DNA of 64,000 nt from contig NZ_CAKZKL010000004.1 in the NCBI RefSeq assembly GCF_937123735.1, positions 103,206 to 167,205 on the forward strand. Direction: 5' to 3'. Origin of the DNA: an uncultured Lentibacter sp. (GTDB lineage Bacteria; Pseudomonadota; Alphaproteobacteria; Rhodobacterales; Rhodobacteraceae). The notes beneath the pieces are model-generated. The model was not told the origin of the DNA and did no database searches. It saw nothing but the letters and a program-made list of their open reading frames with translations. How positions within the stretch are numbered: the stretch's first letter is position 1; each line of letters opens with the position of its first letter. Position numbers and translations under genes: made by a program. Below, in pieces: positions 39,304-49,493 of this stretch.

Positions 39304-39866
39304 TACGCGCGTTTTTGCGCCAAGGCCCAGGCACAGATCGGAAACGCGGGATCATTGGTGAGATCATCGGTTTCAGGGTCATATTTCGGCGGCCAGTGCG
39401 GCTCAAGGTTGCGCGCGGCGGCGGCGCGGTTGCCCCATTCTTCAGCGCGGATATGCGCCTCAGGAAAGCCTGCCTCGATGAGCAGGTTTTTCAGCCCGCG
39501 CGCGCTCCAGCGCGAGCAATCGTTGGGCGCGGCATGAAACGGCAGGAAAAACGGCACGGCGATCCAGAAATACCCGCCCGCACGCAGCATATCGTGGACA
39601 TGGCAGAGCGCCGCAAAGGGGCGGTCCAGATGCTCCCAGACCTGATTGGCCAGGATCAGGTCAAACTGGCGCGCGCGCCCCGCTTTATCAAGATAGGGCC
39701 CAAGGCAGATATCATGCTCGGGATATTTGAAGCGCTCATAGCTCTTGGCCTCAAGCCGCTGGCCCCATTTGCCCGAAATTTCGGCCAGCTCCATCTCGTG
39801 CAGCGGCAAGGCCCTCAGCCACGCAGCGGAAGATTTGTTCATCACCACGCGATTGAGAGAGACCAT
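39303..39866 (-). CDS. Small class I SAM-dependent methyltransferase
   Basis: A 187-residue methyltransferase-like protein. LHEMELAEISGKWG (about 22-35) stands where SAM motif I should be, followed by FDLILANQVWEHLDRPFAAL (about 68-87) and LRAGGYFWIAVPFFLPFHAA, the Methyltransf_11-like middle. Motif I is degenerate (E-I-S-G-K-W-G rather than E-I-G-C-G-x-G), so SAM binding should be viewed with some caution. The ATG after AGG is used rather than an upstream TTG. Lies 11 bases after lpdA on the same strand, so is probably co-transcribed with it; substrate unknown. Confidence 0.72.
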   Translation of the reverse strand: MVSLNRVVMNKSSAAWLRALPLHEMELAEISGKWGQRLEAKSYERFKYPEHDICLGPYLDKAGRARQFDLILANQVWEHLDRPFAALCHVHDMLRAGGYFWIAVPFFLPFHAAPNDCSRWSARGLKNLLIEAGFPEAHIRAEEWGNRAAAARNLEPHWPPKYDPETDDLTNDPAFPICAWALAQKRA

Positions 39867-39877
39867 AGGCAAACCTG

Positions 39878-41272
39878 CTAAAAATGAATGGCGCGCCCAT
39901 AGGCATCAAGCACGCTTTCATGCATCATTTCAGAAAGTGTCGGATGTGGGAAGACCGTTTGCATGAGGTCTTCCTCAGTTGTTTCCAGCTGGCGGCCCAC
40001 CACATAGCCCTGAATGAGCTCGGTGACTTCCGCGCCAACCATATGCGCGCCCAGAAGCTCGCCTGTCTTGGCGTCAAACACGGTTTTGACCATGCCCTCA
40101 GGCTCGCCCAATGCGATGGCCTTGCCGTTGCCGATGAAGGGGAAGCGACCGACCTTGACCTCATAGCCCAGCTCCTTGGCCTTGGCCTCGCTGTAGCCCA
40201 CGCTTGCCACCTGCGGGTGGCAATATGTGCAGCCGGCGATGCTTTCGGGGCGCACAGCGTGGGGCTTCTGACCGGCGATCATTTCGGCAACCATGACACC
40301 CTCGTGGGAGGCTTTGTGCGCCAGCCACGGCGCGCCGGCAATATCGCCGATGGCATAGAGCCCATCGACCCCTGTGCGGCAGTATTCATCGACCACAACA
40401 TGGCTGCGGTCGATGGTCACGCCGAGCGCTTCAAGGCCGAGGGTCTCGACATTGCCGACGATGCCGACAGCGGAGATGACGGTGTCAAACTCCTGTGTTT
40501 CGGTCTTGCCGCCGGTTTCGATATGGGCGGTGACTTTTCCTTTGCCGCGGTCGAGCTGTTTGACCATGGCTTTTTCCATGATCTTCATGCCCTGTTTGAC
40601 AAACTGTTTTTTGGCAAAGGCGCTGATCTCGGCGTCTTCGACGGGCAGGACACGGTCCATGACTTCCACAACCGTCGTATCTGCGCCCAGAGTGTTGTAA
40701 AAGCTGGCAAATTCGATGCCAATCGCGCCCGAGCCGATGACCAGCAGCTTCTTGGGCATACGCGGCGGCGTGAGCGCGTGTTTGTAGGTCCAGACCAAAT
40801 CGCCATCGGCCTCAAGGCCGGGCAGCTCGCGCGCCCGCGCGCCTGTGGCCAGGACGATGTGTTTGGCCGTGAGCTCTTCTGTGCCCTTCTCGCCTTTGAC
40901 GGCGACCTGGCCTTTGGCTGTGAGCGTGGCCGCGCCCATGAAAGTTGTAACCTTGTTTTTCTTCATCAGGTGGCTGATGCCACCCGAGAGCTGCGCGGCC
41001 ACGCCACGCGAGCGTTTGACCACGGCGTCCAGATCATAGGAAATGCCCTCGGCCTTGAGGCCGAATTCCTTGGCGCGGTGCATGAGGTGAAACACCTCCG
41101 AGGAGCGCAGCATGGCTTTGGTCGGGATGCAGCCCCAGTTGAGGCAGATGCCGCCCATATGCTCGCGCTCCACAATGGCCACGTTGAGGCCAAGCTGTGC
41201 GCCGCGGATCGCTGCCACATAGCCGCCCGGGCCGGCCCCGATCACGATCATATCAAAGGATTTGGCTGCCAT
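39878..41272 (-). CDS. lpdA: Dihydrolipoyl dehydrogenase
   Basis: The E3 flavoprotein that reoxidises dihydrolipoamide in 2-oxoacid dehydrogenase complexes and the glycine cleavage system. The 464-residue protein shows GAGPGGYVAAIRGAQLG (12-28), the redox disulfide GGICLNWGCIPTKAML (Cys43 and Cys48), a second nucleotide fold VIGSGAIGIEFASFY, the FAD segment GLYAIGDIAGAPWLAHKA and the catalytic HPTLSEMMHE end. ATG MAAKSFD has GGAG upstream. No E1/E2 genes are nearby, so this is a stand-alone copy whose partner complex is uncertain. A 20-bp-stem palindrome lies 41 bases upstream. Confidence 0.94.
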   Translation of the reverse strand: MAAKSFDMIVIGAGPGGYVAAIRGAQLGLNVAIVEREHMGGICLNWGCIPTKAMLRSSEVFHLMHRAKEFGLKAEGISYDLDAVVKRSRGVAAQLSGGISHLMKKNKVTTFMGAATLTAKGQVAVKGEKGTEELTAKHIVLATGARARELPGLEADGDLVWTYKHALTPPRMPKKLLVIGSGAIGIEFASFYNTLGADTTVVEVMDRVLPVEDAEISAFAKKQFVKQGMKIMEKAMVKQLDRGKGKVTAHIETGGKTETQEFDTVISAVGIVGNVETLGLEALGVTIDRSHVVVDEYCRTGVDGLYAIGDIAGAPWLAHKASHEGVMVAEMIAGQKPHAVRPESIAGCTYCHPQVASVGYSEAKAKELGYEVKVGRFPFIGNGKAIALGEPEGMVKTVFDAKTGELLGAHMVGAEVTELIQGYVVGRQLETTEEDLMQTVFPHPTLSEMMHESVLDAYGRAIHF

Positions 41273-41312
41273 GTCTGTCTCCGTTCTGGTCACGAGAATC
41301 GTGCGGGTGCGA

Positions 41313-41358
41313 CCCGCCTGAAAAACTAGTTTGACGTTAAACTAGTTTTTCGGGCGGG
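41313..41358. promoter_or_regulatory. Long near-perfect inverted repeat upstream of lpdA
   Basis: Arms of 20 bases (41313-41332 and 41339-41358) separated by GACGTT; every position pairs except one that becomes G.U in RNA. The core is AAAAACTAGTTT / AAACTAGTTTTT with GC-rich outer ends CCCGCC / GGGCGGG. It lies between the DUF924 gene end (41429) and the lpdA start (41272) on the minus strand. It may end the DUF924 transcript, form a leader hairpin of lpdA, or bind a dimeric regulator. Confidence 0.6.
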
Positions 41359-41428
41359 GCAATCTCCCGCACCGCAGAGAGGCTATTTGCCGCGCAGGCG
41401 CCTGTTTTGCAGCGTTTTGGGCAGCAGT

Positions 41429-42016
41429 TCAGGCGGCTTCTTGCAACGCGCGCATGGTGGCGCCATAGCCACCTTGCTGCATATAGGCCTGCTCATGGGC
41501 CGTGGAGCTGCGCCCGAGCGCCGCGTTGCGATAGGGGAAGCGGCCAAACTCGCGGATGACCTCGCGGTGGGCGCGGGCGTGCAACAGGTTGGAGTCGCCC
41601 GTCTCGGGCAGGCGCTCTTTCACAAGGCGGATACAGCGGTCCTGATCGGTGAGGCTTTCAGAATGCATCATGGGCAGGTAAAAAAACTGCCGCTCCGGCT
41701 CGGCGATCTTGAAGTCCCAGCCCTTGGTGATCGCGCATTTGGCCGCGCAAAGCGCGCGTTTGTCGGTTTGAAAGGCACGGGCTTCGTTGCGAAACATATT
41801 GCGCGGCAGCTGGTCAAGCAGCAGCACATAGGCCAGCGCGCCCTCGGCATTTGCCAGCCAGTCGCTCAGATGGCCGTCGGCGCCGTGTTGCCATGTGTCA
41901 AAAAAGCGGTTTCGGATGCCGGTGTCGAGCGCCTCTGTGCTGTTATACCAGCCCGCGGGCCCCACCTCATCCAGCCAGAAAGACACAACCTCTTGGGGCG
42001 ACACATGCATGGCCAT
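41429..42016 (-). CDS. DUF924 family protein
   Basis: A 195-residue all-helical cytoplasmic protein of the DUF924 family: VVSFWLDEVGPAGWYNSTEA (about 10-29), LLLDQLPRNMFRNEARAFQTD (about 66-86) and the FYLPMMHSESLTDQDRCIRL stretch (about 112-131) are the conserved blocks. The fold is TPR-like; no function is established for the family. Length is normal. Upstream, 152 bases separate it from the MFS gene on the same strand. Confidence 0.87.
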   Translation of the reverse strand: MAMHVSPQEVVSFWLDEVGPAGWYNSTEALDTGIRNRFFDTWQHGADGHLSDWLANAEGALAYVLLLDQLPRNMFRNEARAFQTDKRALCAAKCAITKGWDFKIAEPERQFFYLPMMHSESLTDQDRCIRLVKERLPETGDSNLLHARAHREVIREFGRFPYRNAALGRSSTAHEQAYMQQGGYGATMRALQEAA

Positions 42017-42168
42017 AACCTCAACTCCTACCCGTTGGACCCTGTTTTTCCGAGCCTAACTGTAAAAAACACAAATGAAAGTAAAGTTTTGCAACAATAT
42101 TAACAATTTTGTGACGCTGCGGCAGCTGTGGGGAATTTGCGACAGCTTACAGGCCGCGCGTTGGGGGG

Positions 42169-43416
42169 TTACTCTGCGCTTTCATCGCTCTCTGCCCCCT
42201 CTTCCAGCGCGTATTCCACGGCCAGCGCAGAAGAGGACATCGCCACCGGTGCGTAGCTGCTGGTCTCCTCGCCCGAGGGCGCGCTGCGCTGTGTCATCCG
42301 GTAAGCCGCATAGAGCGCCAGCACCACAAGCAGGGTTGCGATGAGCAGAAAATAGGCCCCTGCCCCGAAGGTTCCCATGAGCCAGCCGGTGATCAGCGGA
42401 CCCGAGATGGCCCCCAACCCGTTGATGAACACCAGCCCGCCAGAGACTGCGGCCATATCTTCAAGCTCTATAAAGTCGTTGGTATAGGCCACCAGCAGCG
42501 AGTAGAGCGGGTTGGAGAGCCCGCCAATCAGGAACGCCGCCAACAGCAGCAGCGCAAAGTTGCCCCCCGAGAGCATCCCCAAAAAAGCGCCCATTGCACA
42601 GACAATGGCCACGATCATGATCAGCTGGCGGCGGTCCATCCTGTCTGAGAGCCAGCCGAGGGGATATTGGATCACCGTGGCCCCGACATAGAACATCGAG
42701 ACAAACAGCGAGATCTGCCCCAGCGTCAGGCCCACCTCGGTGCCATAGACCGCGCTCATGCCAAACTGGGCCGAGAAGACCCCGCCCAGAAGGAACATCC
42801 CCACGCAGCCCAGCGGGGAGATTTCCATGATCTCGCGCAGGCTCTTGGGCTTGGTGGCCTCAAAGGCCGGGGTGGGGCTGACGGAGAGCAGAATGGGCGC
42901 AAAAGACACCGAGACCAGCACCGAAATGATGACAAAGAGCACATATCCCGCCGGATCGGCCACCAAGAGCAGCGCCTGGGCGATGATGATGCCGAGCATC
43001 TGCATGATCATGTAAAGCGAGAGCGCCTTGCCACGGTTCTGGTTGTCGGCCGAATTGTTGAGCCAGCTCTCGGCGGTGACGTAAACACCCGAAAAGCAAA
43101 AGCCGATGATCACCCGCATGAAGGTCCAGGCCCAGGGGTCTGTCCAGGTGGGATACAAGATCAGCACCGCCGAGATAAACGAGCCCAGCGCCGCAAAGAC
43201 CCGCACATGGCCCACCCGGCGGATCATTGTCGGCGTGAGGCGCGAGCCCCCCAGAAAGCCGACAAAATACGCCGACATGACAATCGACATCTGAAAGGCC
43301 CCAAAGCCCTCAATATCACCGCGCACGCCCAAGAGCGTGCCTTGCAGCCCGTTCCCCACCATCAGAAGCATCATTCCGAGCATCAAAGCCCAGGAAGAAG
43401 AGAGAACCTGCAACAT
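42169..43416 (-). CDS. MFS transporter (YcaD-like)
   Basis: A 415-residue, 12-helix major facilitator. The stretch GLQGTLLGVRGDIEGFGAFQ (about 22-41) and CFSGVYVTAESWLNNSADNQ (about 91-110) are typical of the YcaD-type subfamily; the acidic C-terminal tail of about 40 residues is cytosolic. The first ATG of MLQVLSSSWALML is chosen because the earlier extension is polar and unlike a family start. Substrate unknown. It follows queA by 87 bases on the same strand and could be co-transcribed with it. Confidence 0.85.
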   Translation of the reverse strand: MLQVLSSSWALMLGMMLLMVGNGLQGTLLGVRGDIEGFGAFQMSIVMSAYFVGFLGGSRLTPTMIRRVGHVRVFAALGSFISAVLILYPTWTDPWAWTFMRVIIGFCFSGVYVTAESWLNNSADNQNRGKALSLYMIMQMLGIIIAQALLLVADPAGYVLFVIISVLVSVSFAPILLSVSPTPAFEATKPKSLREIMEISPLGCVGMFLLGGVFSAQFGMSAVYGTEVGLTLGQISLFVSMFYVGATVIQYPLGWLSDRMDRRQLIMIVAIVCAMGAFLGMLSGGNFALLLLAAFLIGGLSNPLYSLLVAYTNDFIELEDMAAVSGGLVFINGLGAISGPLITGWLMGTFGAGAYFLLIATLLVVLALYAAYRMTQRSAPSGEETSSYAPVAMSSSALAVEYALEEGAESDESAE

Positions 43417-43503
43417 GATCGTATCCTTATGCCTTTGGGCGGAAGTGGACTGCAATTGCTCTCATGTCGGGATGAAAAACGACATTTGGCGTCTGTTTTG
43501 ACC

Positions 43504-44562
43504 TTAGGGCAAAAGAAGCGAGGAATCGCCATAGGAAAAGAAGCGATACTCCGATTTTATGGCATGTTCGTAAATTTCTCGCACCCGCGCCTGGCCCATC
43601 AGCGCAGAGATCAGCATCATCAGGGTGGATTTTGGCAGATGGAAATTGGTCATCAGCCCATCTGCCACCTGAAAGGGAAACCCCGGATAGATAAAGATAT
43701 CCGTCTCCCCTTCCCAGGCGCAGATCTCGCCGCCGCGCCCGGCGGTTTCGATCAACCGCAGCGCCGTGGTGCCCACGGGGATGACGCGCCCGCCTGCGGC
43801 CTTTGTGGCGCGGATCTCGGCTGCGGCGGCCTCGGTCACTTCGCCCCATTCGGCGTGCATCTTGTGGGTGGTGACATCCTCGACCTTCACCGGCAGGAAG
43901 GTGCCTGCGCCCACATGCAGCGTGACAAAGGTGAAGGCCACGCCGGCGGCCTTGAGGGCCTCAAGCAGGGCCGCGTCAAAATGCAGCGAGGCGGTGGGCG
44001 CGGCGACGGCCCCTGTCTGGCGGGCGAAGACGGTTTGATAGTCTTCTTTGTCCTGCGCATCGGCGGCGCGTTTGGCGGCAATATAGGGCGGCAGCGGCAT
44101 GGCCCCTGCCGCGTTGAGCGCCTCTTCAAAGGCTTCGCCCTCAAGGTTGAACATCAGCTCGCCCTGGCCGTCGCTGCGGCCTGTGAGCGTGGCAGTGAGG
44201 CCCGCGTCAAAGAGGATGTCTTCTCCGTCGCGCAGCTTCTTGAGCGGCTTGATGAGCGCGCTCCAGCCGCCAGAGGCCGTGGGGCTGAGGAGTGTCACCT
44301 CGATCTGCGCTGAGGTGAGGCCCTGCGCGCCCTGGCGTTCGCGCCGCCCGAACAGACGGGCCGGAATGACCTTGGTGTTGTTGATCACCAGCCGATCGCC
44401 AGCCCCCAGCCAGCGGGCCAGATCAAGCACCCCGCCGTCATGAAGAGGGGCTCCGGGGGCGCTGCCCTCGGCCACCAACATGCGCGCCGAAGAGCGCGGG
44501 CGCGCCGGGCGCGTGGCAATCAGCCCTTCGGGCAGGTGAAAGTCAAAGTCGGAGAGGTGCAT
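43504..44562 (-). CDS. queA: S-adenosylmethionine:tRNA ribosyltransferase-isomerase
   Basis: Transfers and isomerises the ribose of SAM to make epoxyqueuosine at the wobble base of GUN-decoding tRNAs. A 352-residue protein with the diagnostic start [20 protein letters not shown], the block [18 protein letters not shown] (about 55-72), [20 protein letters not shown] (about 219-238) and the end [19 protein letters not shown] (about 306-324). Complete and of standard length. It starts 5 bases after the stop of the AsmA-like gene, so it lies in that transcript; a functional link is not implied. Confidence 0.95.
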   Translation of the reverse strand: MHLSDFDFHLPEGLIATRPARPRSSARMLVAEGSAPGAPLHDGGVLDLARWLGAGDRLVINNTKVIPARLFGRRERQGAQGLTSAQIEVTLLSPTASGGWSALIKPLKKLRDGEDILFDAGLTATLTGRSDGQGELMFNLEGEAFEEALNAAGAMPLPPYIAAKRAADAQDKEDYQTVFARQTGAVAAPTASLHFDAALLEALKAAGVAFTFVTLHVGAGTFLPVKVEDVTTHKMHAEWGEVTEAAAAEIRATKAAGGRVIPVGTTALRLIETAGRGGEICAWEGETDIFIYPGFPFQVADGLMTNFHLPKSTLMMLISALMGQARVREIYEHAIKSEYRFFSYGDSSLLLP

Positions 44563-44567
44563 ATCAA

Positions 44568-47500
44568 CTATCGCTCTATTGTCGGCGGTGGGCGGCGGAA
44601 TATCTCGCGAAACATCCCCGGCGTAAAGATCGAAAGCGGGTTCACCTGCACGCTCGGCTCCGTGGCCGTGCCGCGCAGCGTGTAGTTGAAGCCCACAAGC
44701 CCTTCTCCCTTGCGGGTGAAGATGGCCCCAAGGCCATTGACCAGAAACAGCGGCGACACCACGCCCTGCATGTCCATGGCCCCGCTGGCAAGATCATAAT
44801 AGCCATCCATGGAGATTCCCATGGACGCGCCCACTGCGCTGGCCTGGCTGATCACCGCGCGGCGCGGGGTCAGCTGAAAGCGCGCGTCCACCTCGCCAAA
44901 AAGAATGCCCGCGCCGCCCAGTTGCTCCAGCAGGCCGACGACGCTGGCCGCATTCAACAGCGCGGCCATGGCCGGCGCGTCCTTGAGGCGCACCTCGCGC
45001 ATCTTGAGCGCGCCGTTGTAACTGCCCGGGCTGCTGGCGGGGGCCATGGTCAGATCCAGCGTGCCGCCCGACGCATTGGTGAGCAACCCTGCGGCCTTGA
45101 GCACCTGTCCGCCGTTGTCTGAGCGGATGCGAAAGGCGCTGCGCCCGCCCTGTGGCACGATCTGCCCGCGCACGGGGGCGGCGCCATTGACCGAGCCTGT
45201 GAAACTGCCCTCAAAGCCGCGCCGGGTTTGAAAGCTGCCACGAAAGCCGCGCAGGGTGATGCCCGATGAGATGACGAGCCGGTCAAGCTGGGCAACGATC
45301 GGGCTGGCCTGACGGGCGCTGACGCCCGGCTGGTTTGCGTGCGCCGGTGGCGCAAGGCCAGCTCCAAGGCTTGTGCGCCCCAGATCCAGCGTGCCCCCTT
45401 TGATCTCGATCCGGGGGGCCTGATCTGCACCGCGCGCCACAAAGGACAGCGGCACATCCAGCCAGGAGCCAATTTTCACGCGGCTGAAATGCGCCGCCTC
45501 AAAGCGCCCCTGCGTGAGGCGGATTTCGCCTGTGGCTTGCAGCCCGGAAGCGTCCAGGCTGAGCTCATCCACCCGCGCCTCTGCGCCCAAGCGCCCTGCC
45601 AGGCTGAGCTTGCCCGCGCTGGCCTGCGGGTGGCGCCAGCCGATCTGCGCAATCGACAGCCCCAGCCCCTCCAGCCCGGAGCGCAGGCGAAAAGCCGGCC
45701 CCTGCCCGTCGCGCGCCAGCGTGAGGCTGATCTGGGCAGATGTGCGCCCGGACAGGCTGCCCTCCGGCAGGCCAAGCGCAAAGCGGCGGGCAAACTCGGG
45801 CGAGAGCTCAAGCTGGCCCTCAAAAGCGGGCGGCTCCGCATCTGGACCGAGCGGGGCGAGAAAGCGCCCGGCGAGGGGAATGGTGTCGAGCAGGGCCTCC
45901 CCGCTGATTTCAAGCGCTTGGGGGGTGAGCTTGGCTTGCAAAGCGGGGCTGGTGAGCAACCGCCCGGGCACAATCACCGTGCTGCGCACCCCGGTGAGCT
46001 CGGCTGCCAGCGTATAGTCAAGCGCTTGGGGCGGCGGGTTTGGCTGCATGGTCCACCCGAGGCGGCCTGAGAGCGCCACCCGCCCGTCAGCCATGGTTGC
46101 CGGTAGCTCGGTGGTGGCGAGCGCGTTGATCGGGGCCAGGGCAGCGACACTGAGAAGCGCCGTGATCTGGCCGCTGGCCTTGAGATTGACTTCGCCCCGC
46201 GCCGGCGCAGGGAGCGTGCGGGGGACGATGAATTCTGTGCCGCGGATGTCCAGCAGCCCCCCTTGCGGGGCGCGCAGCTGTCCGCCGCTGGCGCGTGCCG
46301 CAAAGCGCTTGCGCAAGAGGCTGGCTTGTCCGGAGAGGTTTTCAACCGGTGGCAACCCTTCCAGAAAGCGCAGTTTCACCCGCTCAAAGCCAAAGGAGAT
46401 AAGCGGTTCGGGCGGGCTGTCCGGCTCCGAGCGCAGGGCAAACTGGGCCTCGCTCACATGGCCTTCAAGCACATTCTCAGCCACCCAGGCTCGGGTTTTG
46501 ACGCCGGCGCGCTCTGGCCAAAGGGCCAGCACCTGCGCCAGATCAAGTGCCTTAGCCGCCGCCTGTATCTGATAGCTCCAGCCCGCGGCCAACGCCTCGA
46601 TACTGCCCTGCACATGAAACCCCGTGGCCCCGTCGCGCAGCCCGAGCTGGCCCAGCTCGACCTTGAAGGGCGCGAGGCTGAGGCGCATGTCGACAAATCC
46701 GCTGTCAAAAGCCACCGGCTCTGGCAGCATATCGGTGGGATTGGCGGAAATATCGGCCAACCGCAGCTGGCCGACAAACGCTTCGGGCCAGCCGTCTTGC
46801 TGCATGACAAGCCCGAGCTGGCCCTCCGCGCGCAGGCTCACCCAGGCGCTCTGGAGGGCGATCTCGTCAAACTGCACAATCTGGCGCTGCGGATCATAGG
46901 TCAGATAGGTGCGCGCCGAAGTGAAGGGCACCGGGCTGGCGGCCTCATTGGGTTGAAGCACCCCCTCGGCAATGTGCAATGTCGCGCTGAGCGGGCCAAG
47001 CGCGCCGGTTTCGCTCATCGAAAAGCGCAACGCCCCCGAGATCGGAGCGCGCAGCGCCTCAAGCCAGGACAGCGCTGCGGCCTGTGTGGCCAGGTCCTGT
47101 GCCGGGAAGTCTGTGAGGTTGAGCCCCAGCGCCGCCTCGCTGGCCGATCCCTTGCGCTCAAAGCTCAGTTCCACCCCCGCCGCAGAGGCCCCGCCGGTGA
47201 GCAGGGCAAAATCGCCGCGCAGGCGCAGGTCTGCGCCGCTGCGCACCAGCTCGGCGCGCCCGCCATCAACCGTCCAGTTGCGCCCGGCGCGCTGGTCTTC
47301 ATAGCGCAGCGTCACATCCGCAACATCGGCCCGGCGAAAGGCCGAGAAGCTCTCTTCTTGCAGCCAGACATCAAGCTGGGCCATCAATTCGCCAAAGCCG
47401 CGCCCCTGCTCTGGCGCCGCCTGCGCTGCGCCCGGCGCGTCTGGCCCGGCACCCGCGCCCACGGCGGCCAGCTCCTCATCAAAACTCAGCCAAACCGCCC

Positions 47501-47957
47501 CCGCCCCGTCGCGGCGCACTGCCAGCCGGGTGCCAAAAATGCGCAGATCCGTGGGGTGCAGCGCCGCGCTCAACAACGGCTTGAGCGCAAACCCGGCCGA
47601 AACGCTTTCAAAGGATACGATCCTTGCGCCGCTGCCATCCAGCAGCTCGACATCGCGCAAGAGCACCCGTGGCACCCAACCCGCCTCCATCACCACCGCG
47701 GCCTCTCCCAGCCGCGCCCTGTAGGGGGCGATCTGGCGGTTGATCTGCGCCAAGCCCTGCGCCTCCGCCCAGGCCGGCACCACAAGCGGCGCGTTGCGCA
47801 ACACCACAAGCCCCAGCCCCCCTCCGAGCAGCAACAGCCCCAACAGCGCCAGGCTCAACAGCCCGACTGCGGCGCGGCGCGGCCCACGCCGCGCAGCCGC
47901 CGCCGCTTTGGGCGCGGGCATATCGGGCTCTGGGGGCGTGTCAGGCTCTGAGGTCAT
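44568..47957 (-). CDS. AsmA-like / DUF3971 large envelope protein
   Basis: An 1129-residue protein with a cytosolic Pro/Ala/Arg-rich N-terminus, one transmembrane helix (about 31-52, [20 protein letters not shown]) and a very long periplasmic part. The texture of repeated beta strands and the C-terminal block with [20 protein letters not shown] and [20 protein letters not shown] correspond to the DUF3971/AsmA-like C-terminal region of YhdP-type proteins, now thought to bridge inner and outer membranes and move phospholipids. Family assignment is by sequence pattern; the lipid role is from the wider family. Divergent from bcp across 155 bases. Confidence 0.8.
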   Translation of the reverse strand: MTSEPDTPPEPDMPAPKAAAAARRGPRRAAVGLLSLALLGLLLLGGGLGLVVLRNAPLVVPAWAEAQGLAQINRQIAPYRARLGEAAVVMEAGWVPRVLLRDVELLDGSGARIVSFESVSAGFALKPLLSAALHPTDLRIFGTRLAVRRDGAGAVWLSFDEELAAVGAGAGPDAPGAAQAAPEQGRGFGELMAQLDVWLQEESFSAFRRADVADVTLRYEDQRAGRNWTVDGGRAELVRSGADLRLRGDFALLTGGASAAGVELSFERKGSASEAALGLNLTDFPAQDLATQAAALSWLEALRAPISGALRFSMSETGALGPLSATLHIAEGVLQPNEAASPVPFTSARTYLTYDPQRQIVQFDEIALQSAWVSLRAEGQLGLVMQQDGWPEAFVGQLRLADISANPTDMLPEPVAFDSGFVDMRLSLAPFKVELGQLGLRDGATGFHVQGSIEALAAGWSYQIQAAAKALDLAQVLALWPERAGVKTRAWVAENVLEGHVSEAQFALRSEPDSPPEPLISFGFERVKLRFLEGLPPVENLSGQASLLRKRFAARASGGQLRAPQGGLLDIRGTEFIVPRTLPAPARGEVNLKASGQITALLSVAALAPINALATTELPATMADGRVALSGRLGWTMQPNPPPQALDYTLAAELTGVRSTVIVPGRLLTSPALQAKLTPQALEISGEALLDTIPLAGRFLAPLGPDAEPPAFEGQLELSPEFARRFALGLPEGSLSGRTSAQISLTLARDGQGPAFRLRSGLEGLGLSIAQIGWRHPQASAGKLSLAGRLGAEARVDELSLDASGLQATGEIRLTQGRFEAAHFSRVKIGSWLDVPLSFVARGADQAPRIEIKGGTLDLGRTSLGAGLAPPAHANQPGVSARQASPIVAQLDRLVISSGITLRGFRGSFQTRRGFEGSFTGSVNGAAPVRGQIVPQGGRSAFRIRSDNGGQVLKAAGLLTNASGGTLDLTMAPASSPGSYNGALKMREVRLKDAPAMAALLNAASVVGLLEQLGGAGILFGEVDARFQLTPRRAVISQASAVGASMGISMDGYYDLASGAMDMQGVVSPLFLVNGLGAIFTRKGEGLVGFNYTLRGTATEPSVQVNPLSIFTPGMFREIFRRPPPTIER

Positions 47958-48112
47958 GGTCCGCTTTCGGGCCGGCGTCTCATCGCTCCGGCAGTTTCTT
48001 TCATCGGGTGCCGCGCGCGCGGCGTAGCTCTTTCACCAAAGGGGGCTTGCGCATTGCGCCCGCGCTCCTGCGATAATATGAAACCCAACAAGACGGTAGA
48101 GGGAAAGCACCA

Positions 48113-48577
48113 ATGACTCAAGATACGCCATTTCAAGCGCCTGATTTCAGCCTGCCCAGCGACACGGGTGAAACCGTCACCCTCAGCGCGCTGAAGGGCC
48201 AGAAAGTTGTGCTGTTTTTCTACCCGCGCGACAACACACCCGGCTGCACCACAGAGGCCAAGGGCTTTTCCGCCGATCTGGCGCGCTTTGAAGCGGCCGG
48301 TGCCAAAGTGTTCGGGATCTCCAAGGACAGCCTTGCCAGCCACGAGAAGTTTCGCAGCAAGCAGGACCTGACCGTTCCGCTTTTGTCGGACGAGCACGGC
48401 AGCGCCTGCGAGGATTTCGGAGCCTGGGCCGAAAAGAAGATGTATGGCAAGAGCTTCATGGGCATTGTGCGCTCCACCTTTGTGATTGATGCCGAAGGGC
48501 AAGTGGTGCGCGCCTGGCGCAAGGTGAAAGTGCCGGGCCATGTGGATGAGGTGCTCGCCGCCGTTGAGGCGCTGTGA
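48113..48577 (+). CDS. bcp: Thioredoxin-dependent thiol peroxidase (Bcp/PrxQ)
   Basis: A 154-residue peroxiredoxin that reduces peroxides with thiols. The peroxidatic site FYPRDNTPGCTTEAKGF contains Cys45. In E. coli Bcp a resolving cysteine lies five residues later; here that place is Lys50. The only other cysteine is Cys99 (HGSACEDFG), so the enzyme is either a 1-Cys type or resolves through a different residue. The rest (FRSKQDLTVPLLSDEHG, FVIDAEGQV) is standard. The stop overlaps the start of the DUF455 gene, implying co-translation. Confidence 0.92.
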   Translation: MTQDTPFQAPDFSLPSDTGETVTLSALKGQKVVLFFYPRDNTPGCTTEAKGFSADLARFEAAGAKVFGISKDSLASHEKFRSKQDLTVPLLSDEHGSACEDFGAWAEKKMYGKSFMGIVRSTFVIDAEGQVVRAWRKVKVPGHVDEVLAAVEAL

Positions 48578-49416
48578 GCATGGCACAGACGCTGGCAAAA
48601 ATGGCCGAAGAGGTTTTGCGCTGTGCCGACGGGCGCGAAAAGACGGCCCTGGCGCGCCGCCACGCGGCCACATGGTTTGCCGCCCGCGAGGCCGGCACGC
48701 CGCTTGCCATCGGCTCAGCCGAGCCGCCCTTGCACCCGGCCCGCCCGGACAAGCCCGAACTGCTCAGCCCGCGCGATGTGCCCCGCCGCCGCCCCGGCTC
48801 GGAGGCCGGGCGCGCCGCCTTGTTGCACGCGGTGGCCCATATCGAGCTCAATGCGGTGGATCTGCACTGGGACATCATTGCGCGCTTCACCCATGTGCCC
48901 TTTCCGCTGGGCTTTTATGATGACTGGGTGAAGGCCGGTGATGAAGAGGCCAAGCATTTCAACCTCGTCAGCGATTGCCTGGAAGAGATGGGCAGCCATT
49001 ATGGAGCCCTGCCCGCCCATGCGGGCATGTGGCGCGCCGCCGAGGATACGGCCCAAGACCTGATGGGGCGGCTCGCGGTTGTGCCGATGGTGCTCGAGGC
49101 GCGCGGGCTTGATGTGACCCCGGGGATGATCGACGTGTTTCGCAAGGCCAAAGTCAGCCGCGCCGTTGACGCGCTGGAAGTGATCTACGCCGAGGAAGTG
49201 GGCCATGTGGCCTATGGCTCCAAGTGGTTTCACTTTCTGTGCGGACGCCACGAGCTTGACCCGAAAGCCGAGTTTCACCGGCTTGTGACCCAGTATTTTC
49301 ACAGCAGCCTCAAGCCGCCGTTCAACGAGGAAAAGCGCGCCGAGGCCGGCTTGCCGCCAGATTTCTATTGGCCTCTGGCTGACGAGACCCCCGCCAAGCC
49401 CCGCGCAGCCCGCTGA
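48574..49416 (+). CDS. DUF455 ferritin-like protein
   Basis: A 280-residue protein of the DUF455 (ferritin-like) family. Likely metal ligands occur in HAVAHIELNAVDLHWD (about 89-104), AGDEEAKHFNLVSDCLEEM (about 122-140) and EVIYAEEVGHVAYG (about 203-216), the ExxH-type pairs of a four-helix diiron bundle. The start may be GTG at 48574 (GTGA overlap with bcp) or ATG at 48580. Related proteins are sometimes named with MiaE-like tRNA hydroxylases, but the reaction is unknown. Pairing with a peroxidase suggests a role in oxidant handling. Confidence 0.82.
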   Translation: MSMAQTLAKMAEEVLRCADGREKTALARRHAATWFAAREAGTPLAIGSAEPPLHPARPDKPELLSPRDVPRRRPGSEAGRAALLHAVAHIELNAVDLHWDIIARFTHVPFPLGFYDDWVKAGDEEAKHFNLVSDCLEEMGSHYGALPAHAGMWRAAEDTAQDLMGRLAVVPMVLEARGLDVTPGMIDVFRKAKVSRAVDALEVIYAEEVGHVAYGSKWFHFLCGRHELDPKAEFHRLVTQYFHSSLKPPFNEEKRAEAGLPPDFYWPLADETPAKPRAAR

Positions 49417-49493
49417 ACTTTTCGGCGAAAACCCGCCAGATTGCGCGGCGGTGGGGCCAGAGGCTCCGAGGAGGGCGGTCAAAAAACTTGCGC

